NCBI GenBank assembly: GCA_013298375.1
Contig: JAAFHM010000098.1
Location: forward strand, 1 to 12,354
DNA: 12,354 bases
Reading direction: 5' to 3'
Source: Ignavibacteria bacterium
GTDB lineage: Bacteria; Bacteroidota; Ignavibacteria; Kapaibacteriales; UBA4661
Shown here: positions 6,426-12,354 of the stretch, piece after piece
Numbering within the stretch: position 1 is the stretch's first letter
Layout: each line of letters opens with the position of its first letter
The notes under the pieces: generated by a model
Told to the model about the DNA's origin: nothing
Database searches by the model: none
What the model saw: the letters and a program-made list of their open reading frames with translations, nothing else
Position numbers and translations under genes: made by a program

Positions 6426-8693
6426 TCAACGCTTCAGCACAATCGGTGTTCGCACATCCACCCGCACAAAGCGATTATAGAAGCGCCCTTCCGGAAGATC
6501 GTTGTCGTAGAAGACCGATTCCCCCTTGCCTTCGATGCTTGCCACTCTCGAACTTGGGGCATTGATAAGCTCGGAAACCGCTTCGGCGCGTTCATCCGAG
6601 AGCCGGCGATTGCTTTGCACATTGCCCCGCGTATCGGCATAGCCCGTGATGGAGAGTTCTGCGCCGGGCGTAATATTTTTTTTGAGCGACTGCACCACCC
6701 GCCGAATACGCTCATCCACCAGTATTTGCTTCGAGTTCAAATCAAAACAAAAGACCCAATACGTCCCGACGCGCACATCCGGCAGATTCATTTGCCGCTT
6801 TGTTTCCAGTCGCAGTGTTTTAATCGGCAGTTTGACGCTGGCTTGGGAGGAATTACGCTCTTTATCGGCGGCGCTGACGGTAATAGTGAGGTCATCGTCA
6901 CGAAGCGGAAATGCCGCAGTTGCGCGTTCCAAATTCGATGATAGCGTCGTTGGCGCAACCTTGCCGAGATATTCTGCAAAAAGGTTTTTTTGTTGGGGTG
7001 TTGCGGCGGTGGTTCTTGCTGCGGAATTGCCTGAACGAATATCTTGTGTAATCGTCGCCGACCATGCCGCTAGTCCCTTTGGTGCAATGATTTCCGGTTG
7101 TATTTCCACAACGGGCGGCTCTAGTTGTCGCAAAATATAGTCGTAGCGGAGTTCTTCAAAAATTTCTGCTTGCGAGGCTTGCATTTCCACCATACGGCTT
7201 TCGGCGGCATCAACCGCATCAGCAGTACCACGTGTGCCGCCAGACCGTGCTAGAATGCGGCTTGCAGGAATATCCCAGACTGTTTGCAAATATTCCTTTA
7301 TCCGCTCTGCGCGTTGAAGCCCCAAGGGTTTTCCGGCAATCATTTTGCCGTCAGTGATTTCCGCATTAGCGTCGTTGAAACCCGTGAGTGTAAGCCGTGC
7401 GAAGGGATATTGTCGCAAACGGAAACCAATAATATTGAGCAGTTGGTAGTACACATCCAATTCGTGGTCTGTTCTCGGCGATGCTGTCTTGACGAGATTT
7501 TCCGGCAAAAAATTGGGGGTTTCTGATTGCCGAAGTCGCACGTAGCGTTGCGGGATTGCGGCGGACTGCTCATCAAAAAAAATATAGGGCAGCAAATACC
7601 GCGACGAAGACGCAAGGAACTCCTCTGCGCTAATGGCGGGATAATCCATCCCCTGCCCATTACGCTTCACCCCGACAACCGAGGCAATACTGACTCGCAG
7701 CGAACTCGTTTCGTTTTTGGGTGATGGCGGCGGAGCGGTTTTCTGCGGAGTCCGCTTGATTGCTGGTGTTGGAGCCGCTTTGGTGGGTTCGTTTTTTGCC
7801 AAAGGCGCTTCGGGTTGAGGCAAAACTGGCGGTGGTGGCGGGAGAAATGGCGGCTTTTCGGGAGCAAATTTGAGTGAAAGCCCCGCACGAAGAGCATTGA
7901 CGCGCCATGACGCGGCTGCGCCGCCATTATCAAGATTATTGGCAATATTTTGAAGCCCAATAACGTAAAACACCTCTGGCACAAGCAACAGTGCGCCATT
8001 CGCTGTCAGAGGAATTTCCCACGATAGCCCGCCCATAATAGATGGAACAATCGGAGGAGCGCCGATGCTTGCTGCTTCCGAAGCCTCAATTTGCGCACGA
8101 ATTTCCGGTAGAACGCTACTGGTTGTGGGAAAGCCACGTTGTATTGTTGTCCGCTCACGAATAATGCGTGAAATCTGCGCTCCCGCCATGATACTCAGGC
8201 GATTATCCGCCAGACGCAAGGATAGAAGCGGTTCAGCCGTTAGTGCGAGAAGATTGGGCGCAATGGTGTATTCGATTGGCTCTGGAGTGTCCATCCGCCC
8301 TATCCGAGTCGGTTCGCTCCTCCCAAGAAATGTTGCAGAAAAAGCAGAAACTCCCACGCGAGCCGCCATGCCGAGCGACGCGCCATTGCCAAAGTCCGCT
8401 AACGGAAATTCTGCTACAACTCCGGCATTCCAGCCCACGGGATTGCTTGCAAGCCCTAAGGAAAGAGGGCGTAAGAGTTCTTGGTCGGTAAATTCTTGTT
8501 TGTCCCGAAGCCACAAAAACCGTGACGAATGCTGCTGCGCCGAACCATGTCCCCAGAAGCCCAAACGCATCAAAGAACGAGCGGGTTCGGTAGGTGTTTT
8601 TTGGGGTTGCTGCGCCGATAGCGTTGCCCGAAACACCAGCAATAATGCGGTTACAAAAACGAAATACCGACGATAATTATTGGACTTCATCAT
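6426..8693 (-). CDS. OmpA-family outer-membrane protein with two OmpA-like domains
   Basis: A 755-residue envelope protein. A signal peptide covers residues 1 to about 27, ending near LSAQ. About 40-278 look like an outer-membrane beta-barrel, with alternating strands such as SLGMAARVGVSAF and LRAGLSLKFAP. A proline-rich linker (about 279-328) follows. About 368-505 is a degenerate OmpA-like domain (IFFDEQSAAIP, LTLTGFNDA, GLQRAERIKEYL). About 645-748 is a canonical peptidoglycan-binding OmpA C-domain: ITGYADTRG with D687, then NRRLSDERA with R702, the Asp-Arg pair 15 apart as in E. coli OmpA. It probably links the outer membrane to peptidoglycan. The frame extends to a TTG at 8699, but the ATG pair at 8693/8690 is preferred. 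The start lies 30 bases after the preceding stop, so co-transcription with the gene upstream is likely. No Shine-Dalgarno is visible. Confidence 0.9.
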   Translation of the reverse strand: MMKSNNYRRYFVFVTALLLVFRATLSAQQPQKTPTEPARSLMRLGFWGHGSAQQHSSRFLWLRDKQEFTDQELLRPLSLGLASNPVGWNAGVVAEFPLADFGNGASLGMAARVGVSAFSATFLGRSEPTRIGRMDTPEPIEYTIAPNLLALTAEPLLSLRLADNRLSIMAGAQISRIIRERTTIQRGFPTTSSVLPEIRAQIEASEAASIGAPPIVPSIMGGLSWEIPLTANGALLLVPEVFYVIGLQNIANNLDNGGAAASWRVNALRAGLSLKFAPEKPPFLPPPPPVLPQPEAPLAKNEPTKAAPTPAIKRTPQKTAPPPSPKNETSSLRVSIASVVGVKRNGQGMDYPAISAEEFLASSSRYLLPYIFFDEQSAAIPQRYVRLRQSETPNFLPENLVKTASPRTDHELDVYYQLLNIIGFRLRQYPFARLTLTGFNDANAEITDGKMIAGKPLGLQRAERIKEYLQTVWDIPASRILARSGGTRGTADAVDAAESRMVEMQASQAEIFEELRYDYILRQLEPPVVEIQPEIIAPKGLAAWSATITQDIRSGNSAARTTAATPQQKNLFAEYLGKVAPTTLSSNLERATAAFPLRDDDLTITVSAADKERNSSQASVKLPIKTLRLETKRQMNLPDVRVGTYWVFCFDLNSKQILVDERIRRVVQSLKKNITPGAELSITGYADTRGNVQSNRRLSDERAEAVSELINAPSSRVASIEGKGESVFYDNDLPEGRFYNRFVRVDVRTPIVLKR

Positions 8694-8723
8694 AGACAAA
8701 AGTAAGGGTTACAAACGGGGGCG

Positions 8724-9164
8724 CTATCCCACAAACGGTTGGGAAAAATCGCCCGTCACAATGCGCTCCAAAGCCTCAACGGAGCGGTTGTACAAATAGA
8801 CCCATGTTTCGAGCGTGGTTCCTCTGTCCAAAAGAACAACGCTTGTTTTTTTGCGGATATAAAGGGCGTATTCCGTGCCGTCGTTGCCTTCGTATTCATC
8901 CAAAATTTTCCAGAGAAGGTCGTTGCGCTGCGGGTTGGTGGTGAGCGCATAGACCTCGCCGATGACTTTATCCTCTGCCGCACCCGATTCTACCACGCCC
9001 GGATATTGCGCCACATAGTACATCCTTCCGCAAAAAACAGCCCTGCTAACGTAGGTGGCGAAGGTCGTTAAAATCGAGTGCATATGGTGGGGAGCGTTAT
9101 TGGGATGCGTCGCTCGCCCAAGTGTGCCATAGACAAATAAATATTCTTGTTCGATGGTGTTCAT
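8724..9164 (-). CDS. Gamma-glutamylcyclotransferase-like (AIG2/GGCT fold) protein
   Basis: A 146-residue protein of the gamma-glutamylcyclotransferase fold. It has the N-terminal signature YLFVYGTL (YGTL at residues 12-15), which forms the substrate pocket, a middle strand GEVYAL (69-74), and LDEYEG (88-93) with the probable catalytic glutamate at 92. A strand ending WVYLYN follows. Characterised members convert gamma-glutamyl amines or peptides to 5-oxoproline, and many bacterial members are uncharacterised, so the substrate here is not known. The ATG at 9164 puts YGTL near the N-terminus as usual; a longer start at 9257 would run back into ackA. The start comes 11 bases after the ackA stop, so the two genes are almost certainly co-transcribed. 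Confidence 0.85.
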   Translation of the reverse strand: MNTIEQEYLFVYGTLGRATHPNNAPHHMHSILTTFATYVSRAVFCGRMYYVAQYPGVVESGAAEDKVIGEVYALTTNPQRNDLLWKILDEYEGNDGTEYALYIRKKTSVVLLDRGTTLETWVYLYNRSVEALERIVTGDFSQPFVG

Positions 9165-9175
9165 AATGGTTGTGA

Positions 9176-10435
9176 TTATCGCGGTGACTCCAGCCCCATG
9201 ACGCAACGAAAAGTGTCGCGGGCTATCATCAATTCTTCGTTGGTCGGCACGACCCATGCTTCCAAGCGGCTTCCATCCTCAGAAATCTTGCCTTCTTTGC
9301 CGCGTGTGGTGGATTGATTGCGCTCGGTGTTGATGTGCAAACCCATCCATTCCAGACCGCTTGTAATCTTGTCGCGCAGGTAATCCGAATTTTCGCCGAT
9401 ACCGCCGGTGAAAATAATTGATGCCGCACCATTCATCGCCGCCAAATACGCGCCGATATACTTTTTGACGCGGTACGCAAACACCTCAATCGCCAATTTT
9501 GCCCGACGATCATCGTTTTCAACTGCTTCGGCGACCAGTTCACGCATATCATTGGTCAAGCCGGAAATCCCCAGCAAGCCGGATTGTTTGTTCAGCACCG
9601 ATTCTACTTCCGTTAGCGAATAGCCTTCTTTGTGCGCTAAATGCTCAATAATAGCAGGGTCAATATCGCCGGAGCGCGTTCCCATTACCAAGCCCTCAAG
9701 GGGAGTCATACCCATTGACGTATCTATTGAGCGCCCGCCTTTAATCGCACAAACCGAACATCCATTGCCCAAGTGAATCGAAATCACATTGACATTTTCT
9801 CGCTCCAATCCCACCAAAGTTCGATAGCGAAACTGCACGTAGCGGTGCGATACGCCATGAAAACCATAGCGCCGAATCTTGTGCCGACGGTAGAATTGGT
9901 AGGGCAGCGCGTAGAGATACGCATAATCCGGCAAGGTATGGTGAAATGCTGTATCGAAGACGGCAACTTGCTTGGCAGTGCCTCCGAAGACTTTTTTTAT
10001 CGCGTAAATGCCCTTCAAATTTTGTGGATTATGCAAGGGCGCAAGATCAATACAGTCCTCAATTTGTTTGATGACGCTGTTGTCAATAATCATGGAGCGC
10101 GTCAATTCTTCGCCGCCATGCACAACTCGATGCCCAACCGCCTCAATATCCGCGTATGACGTGATGCCGGGAATATTTGCTTCCGGCGAGATAATCCACT
10201 GCACAATTTTCTCGATTGCTGCCGAATGGTCTCGAAGCGGCACAGATTCTCGGTGTGAGCGCGACGAAGCATCGGCATTAACCACCGAAAAATTCACGAG
10301 TGCCGGTCCGCCAATGCGCTCAATAATGCCGTAAGCAAGCCGTTTGTCGGTGTTTTGCTCAATAAGTTGGCGGTCGGTATTGATAAGTTGAAATTTTACC
10401 GACGAACTGCCGCAGTTCAAGACGAGAATATTCAT
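9176..10435 (-). CDS. ackA: Acetate kinase
   Basis: A 419-residue cytoplasmic acetate kinase that interconverts acetate plus ATP with acetyl phosphate plus ADP. The family's active-site residues are visible: N7 in LNCGSSSVKF, R103 in GHRVVHGG, D161 in FDTAFHHTLP, H194 in YGFHGVSH, R254 in MGTRSGDIDP, and E399 in PTNEELMIARD. The phosphate-binding loop FTGGIGENSDYLR is also intact. Length is close to the usual 400. The ATG at 10435 puts NCGSSS at the expected distance from the N-terminus; a 68-residue extension in the same frame overlaps modA and is unlikely. The usual partner gene pta (phosphotransacetylase) is not adjacent. The gene follows modA after a 49-base gap, with no terminator seen. 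Confidence 0.97.
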   Translation of the reverse strand: MNILVLNCGSSSVKFQLINTDRQLIEQNTDKRLAYGIIERIGGPALVNFSVVNADASSRSHRESVPLRDHSAAIEKIVQWIISPEANIPGITSYADIEAVGHRVVHGGEELTRSMIIDNSVIKQIEDCIDLAPLHNPQNLKGIYAIKKVFGGTAKQVAVFDTAFHHTLPDYAYLYALPYQFYRRHKIRRYGFHGVSHRYVQFRYRTLVGLERENVNVISIHLGNGCSVCAIKGGRSIDTSMGMTPLEGLVMGTRSGDIDPAIIEHLAHKEGYSLTEVESVLNKQSGLLGISGLTNDMRELVAEAVENDDRRAKLAIEVFAYRVKKYIGAYLAAMNGAASIIFTGGIGENSDYLRDKITSGLEWMGLHINTERNQSTTRGKEGKISEDGSRLEAWVVPTNEELMIARDTFRCVMGLESPR

Positions 10436-10445
10436 AAAGCGCAGG

Positions 10446-10466
10446 GAATTGAGAATGAGGAATGAA
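10446..10466 (-). repeat. Three imperfect heptamers between modA and ackA
   Basis: Three consecutive 7-base units, GAATTGA, GAATGAG and GAATGAA on the plus strand, fill part of the 49-base gap between modA and ackA. This is a very small tandem repeat and could be chance. It does not form a hairpin. Confidence 0.35.
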
Positions 10467-10484
10467 GTTGATTGCACGAGGTGA

Positions 10485-11279
10485 TTATGGCAAAAATCCA
10501 TACCGAGCCAGTATAGAAGCGCCTTCGGGCGAGCAAACGTTATCAACAAATGCCTCCGACAAAGCACGATGCTGAGAGCGCTTAATGACAACAACGCCCT
10601 GCTCAAGCGGCTTGTGGAGTGCCGAATCAATGCGGACATAGTTGCCGGATTGCTGCATTAAGGGCGACAACGCCAGCGAAAGCGAGATAATAGCGGCATC
10701 AACATTCAGTGTTTGTGCGTATTGCGCTGCTTGCGCAACATTTTCCGCCAAGACCAAGCGCTTCTGCACCGCATCCCAGAGATCGCTTGCTTGCAATGCC
10801 TCTTGCGCACGTTCTCCGTAAGGCGCATGAAGAGGGTTTGCAATGGCAATGCGGCGTAGGCGTGTGTCCGTCAGTATCGCCAAATTTGCTTTCGAGAGGT
10901 CTGCGCCAAGATTGGTTTTGGGATTCTTGCCAATCCACAAAACTAATTGACCAAGCGCATAACGGCGCGGCTTTGCTGTCGTTTCACCCACCTCGTGTAA
11001 TCGTGCGGGATAGCGCATATCGGCAGAAAAAAACACATCGAAAGGAGCGCCACTGCGTATTTGCGCGGTAAAATTTCCCGACGAGCCATAGACCGCTTCA
11101 ACGCTTGCGCTTGGGTGTTTTTGACGAAACACTTTGATAAGCTCCGGCAATGCCTGTTGCAAGTCGGCAGCCGCCGCAATGCGTAAGGGCTGTGCAAATA
11201 GAGGTTGCGCAAAAATTGCGCTCTGGGCAAGAAGGAAGAGTATGCCCACAAGCCGCATATAATCACGCTTACTGAACAT
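10485..11279 (-). CDS. modA: Molybdate ABC transporter substrate-binding protein
   Basis: A 264-residue periplasmic binding protein of the ModA family, which captures molybdate or tungstate for a ModBC transporter. It has a signal peptide (SKR, then a hydrophobic run about 8-24, cleavage near IFAQ). The mature start LRIAAAADLQQALPEL is characteristic. Then come VYGSSGNF (about 64-70) with the oxyanion-binding serines, GAPFDVFFSAD (78-87), NPLHAPYGERAQEAL (148-162) and ENVAQAAQYAQ (179-189). Two starts are possible. The ATG at 11279 overlaps the end of the umuD-like gene by 11 bases. The ATG at 11258 follows that stop by 10 bases and still leaves a signal peptide. I chose 11279 for its basic n-region, with little confidence between the two. 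modB and modC are not adjacent, so the transporter must be encoded elsewhere or this protein works with another one. Confidence 0.9.
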   Translation of the reverse strand: MFSKRDYMRLVGILFLLAQSAIFAQPLFAQPLRIAAAADLQQALPELIKVFRQKHPSASVEAVYGSSGNFTAQIRSGAPFDVFFSADMRYPARLHEVGETTAKPRRYALGQLVLWIGKNPKTNLGADLSKANLAILTDTRLRRIAIANPLHAPYGERAQEALQASDLWDAVQKRLVLAENVAQAAQYAQTLNVDAAIISLSLALSPLMQQSGNYVRIDSALHKPLEQGVVVIKRSQHRALSEAFVDNVCSPEGASILARYGFLP

Positions 11280-11694
11280 TGCGGAACACACCCGTCACAA
11301 CACCGTGAATAACAAAATGGTCAAATTCACCAACGACCATCGGCTTAAAATCAGGGTTTTCGGGCAGAAGCATAATGCGTTTGCCGACGGCGAAAAGGCG
11401 TTTGACGGTCATATCGCCATTCAAACTTGCCACGACAATGTTGTTGTGACGCGCTTCGGCGGCATGGTCAACGATAATGAGGTCGCCATCCAAAATATGC
11501 GCTTTTTCCATCGAATTGCCCACAACCCGCAGCAAATAGCAGTTTTTCGGGTGCGGCACAAGGTCTGACGGAACGCGCAAGGTTTTTTCAACCGTATCAT
11601 CAGCCGTGACAGGCTTTCCAGCGCGAACGCTGTACATAAAAAGCGGGACTTCGACGAAATCTTTATCGCCGCGAATATCAAGAACTTCGAGCAT
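11269..11694 (-). CDS. umuD: UmuD-like S24 self-cleaving protein
   Basis: A 141-residue protein of the S24/LexA peptidase family without a DNA-binding domain, so UmuD-like rather than LexA. In E. coli, UmuD cleaves itself on the RecA filament and the product joins UmuC as DNA polymerase V. The self-cleavage site is A25-G26 in SVRAGKP, the nucleophile is S61 in VVGNSMEKAHILDGDLI, and the general base is K98 in DMTVKRLF. Each lies one residue later than in E. coli UmuD (C24-G25, S60, K97), and the length is almost the same as that protein's 139. Ala-Gly replaces Cys-Gly at the site, as in LexA. No umuC follows; the next gene, modA, overlaps its end. I found no LexA-type palindrome in the 47 bases upstream, and it may be transcribed from further up. 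Confidence 0.92.
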   Translation of the reverse strand: MLEVLDIRGDKDFVEVPLFMYSVRAGKPVTADDTVEKTLRVPSDLVPHPKNCYLLRVVGNSMEKAHILDGDLIIVDHAAEARHNNIVVASLNGDMTVKRLFAVGKRIMLLPENPDFKPMVVGEFDHFVIHGVVTGVFRNVQ

Positions 11695-11741
11695 GATTTT
11701 GGGTAAAAATAATGGGGAAATTTTAGTAACTGCCGAGGTTT

Positions 11742-11960
11742 TTACAGCAGATTCTTGAGTTCATCAATAGAGTTAATACCTGCTTTTTTGAGAATATTAT
11801 GCAGAGTACCTTTTTTTAGCTCTTTATGATTCGGGACAATAACGCTACAATGACGTTCAAGATTATGCAAAAAAATATGGCTACCATTTTGATGGTCAAT
11901 GAGAAAGCCTATACGACGTAATGCTTTAACAACATCTTTTCCAGAAAATGTTTTGCTCAT
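11742..11960 (-). CDS. hicA: HicA-family toxin (mRNA interferase)
   Basis: A 72-residue HicA toxin with the small double-stranded-RNA-binding-like fold. The sequence shows the family pattern: GKDVVKALRRIGF at the start, then GSHIFLH with the catalytic histidine H28, then VIVPNHKELKKGTLHNILKKAGI. HicA proteins cleave mRNA and stop translation until HicB binds them. It follows hicB after 7 bases, so the pair is one unit with the antitoxin first. G+C is about 33 percent by hand count, clearly below hicB (about 49 percent). The catalytic residue and full length suggest a functional toxin. Confidence 0.93.
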   Translation of the reverse strand: MSKTFSGKDVVKALRRIGFLIDHQNGSHIFLHNLERHCSVIVPNHKELKKGTLHNILKKAGINSIDELKNLL

Positions 11961-11967
11961 GGTTCAA

Positions 11968-12183
11968 TTACAGAGACAATTCGATAGTCCGTACCTGACT
12001 AAACTTGGTTGCTGCTTGGTGCTGGACGAGTGCCAAACCCTCTAAATAGCATATAATCGCCTCTTTCGCGTTTGCCAGCGCCTCTACTTCTGTTTCACCC
12101 TCGGTAAAACAGCCGTCAAGTGCTGGGACACTCACGGTAAAACCGCCTTCCTCTGCGGGTTCAAGAACAATCTGAAATTTCAT
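11968..12183 (-). CDS. hicB: HicB-family antitoxin
   Basis: A 71-residue HicB-type antitoxin. It has the partial RNase H-like core typical of the family: MKFQIVLEPAEEGGFTVSVP, then ALDGCFTEGETEVEALANAKEAI, and a helix YLEGLAL. It should bind and block the HicA encoded just downstream. The protein ends soon after the core, and no helix-turn-helix or ribbon-helix-helix domain is visible, so direct autoregulation of the operon is doubtful. The ATG at 12183 is 16 bases after the xdhC stop, which suggests read-through from xdhC. Confidence 0.92.
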   Translation of the reverse strand: MKFQIVLEPAEEGGFTVSVPALDGCFTEGETEVEALANAKEAIICYLEGLALVQHQAATKFSQVRTIELSL

Positions 12184-12199
12184 GATGGTATGCTAATGG

Positions 12200-12354
12200 T
12201 TAATGAATTCTCTCCTGCCTCCGCCGCTTTAGCAAGCCGCCGTCGCGGTTATTCATCACTGCCTGAATTTCTGCAATAATCGAAAGCGCAACTTCTTCGG
12301 CGGTTTCTGAGCCAATATCCAAACCGATAGGGTTATGCAGCTGCGCTAACACTC
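12200..12354 (-). CDS. xdhC: XdhC/CoxF-family protein, C-terminus only (runs off the right edge)
   Basis: The last 50 codons of a gene that starts beyond the right edge. The frame reads LHNPIGLDIGSETAEEVALS and then IIAEIQAV, the well-known C-terminal signature of XdhC/CoxF proteins (PIGLDIGaeTPeEiAlSIlAEI). These proteins bind molybdenum cofactor, help its sulfuration, and deliver it to xanthine dehydrogenase-type enzymes. The end is basic (KRRRQER). The stop codon is at 12200-12202. A molybdenum enzyme operon may lie to the right, which would fit modA four genes downstream. Confidence 0.88.
   Translation of the reverse strand, partial: VLAQLHNPIGLDIGSETAEEVALSIIAEIQAVMNNRDGGLLKRRRQERIH

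Noticed and set aside
8065..8676. 203-codon open frame on the plus strand opposite the OmpA-like gene
   Set aside because: It lies wholly within a well-supported gene on the other strand, and its translation is Arg/Ser-rich without a recognisable domain.
9165..9257. Longer start for the GGCT-like gene inside ackA
   Set aside because: The family starts shortly before YGTL; the extra 31 residues are ackA antiphase sequence with no domain character.
10436..10639. Longer ackA start with a hydrophobic N-terminus
   Set aside because: It overlaps modA, and acetate kinases begin a few residues before NCGSSS, as from 10435.
11695..11741. LexA-type operator before the umuD-like gene
   Set aside because: Neither a CTGT-N8-ACAG nor a GAAC-N4-GTTC pattern is present in the gap to hicA.
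1..12354. CRISPR arrays, tRNA or rRNA genes, integrase or attachment sites
   Set aside because: No regularly spaced direct repeats, no cloverleaf-like segments and no integrase-like protein were seen on either strand.

Overview
The window looks like a chromosomal segment of a Gram-negative bacterium of the Bacteroidota/Chlorobiota (FCB) group, perhaps the Chlorobi-Ignavibacteria-Kapabacteria side. The evidence is a large exported protein ending in a type IX secretion (T9SS) sorting domain, an OmpA-family protein with two OmpA-like domains, a lipoprotein of a kind common in that group, and mostly weak or absent Shine-Dalgarno sequences. The phylum assignment is an inference from gene content. 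Base composition is close to balanced, except for an AT-rich hicA.

Layout, left to right. Positions 31-696 (-) encode a NarL/FixJ-type response regulator, with a possible terminator just beyond its stop. Positions 920-4303 (-) encode a 1127-residue secreted protein: signal peptide, probable seven-bladed BNR/YCF48-like propeller, tandem Ig-like modules of 110-114 residues, and a T9SS tail. A 405-bp divergent intergenic region (4304-4708) separates it from the only plus-strand gene, a lipoprotein (4709-5713), which ends in a strong hairpin (5738-5771). The next stretch, to 6425, is degraded DNA. It carries an open frame that fuses the N-terminus of an ISL3-like transposase to the last strands of an outer-membrane beta-barrel.

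From 6426 to the right edge every gene is on the minus strand and tightly packed. In transcription order they are xdhC (C-terminus only), hicB, hicA, umuD-like, modA, ackA, a gamma-glutamylcyclotransferase-like gene, and a double-OmpA-domain envelope protein. Gaps run from an 11-base overlap to 49 bases, so the set could be one transcript. The functions are mixed: molybdenum enzyme maturation and molybdate binding (xdhC, modA), a toxin-antitoxin pair (hicBA), SOS/translesion synthesis (umuD), acetate/acetyl-phosphate metabolism (ackA), glutamyl-peptide chemistry and the cell envelope.

I see no CRISPR array, tRNA, rRNA, phage module or complete IS. I do not see a clearly new multi-gene system. 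The best leads are the IS/barrel chimera, the umuD-modA overlap with no umuC beside it, the different base composition of hicA and hicB, and the repeat architecture of the T9SS protein.
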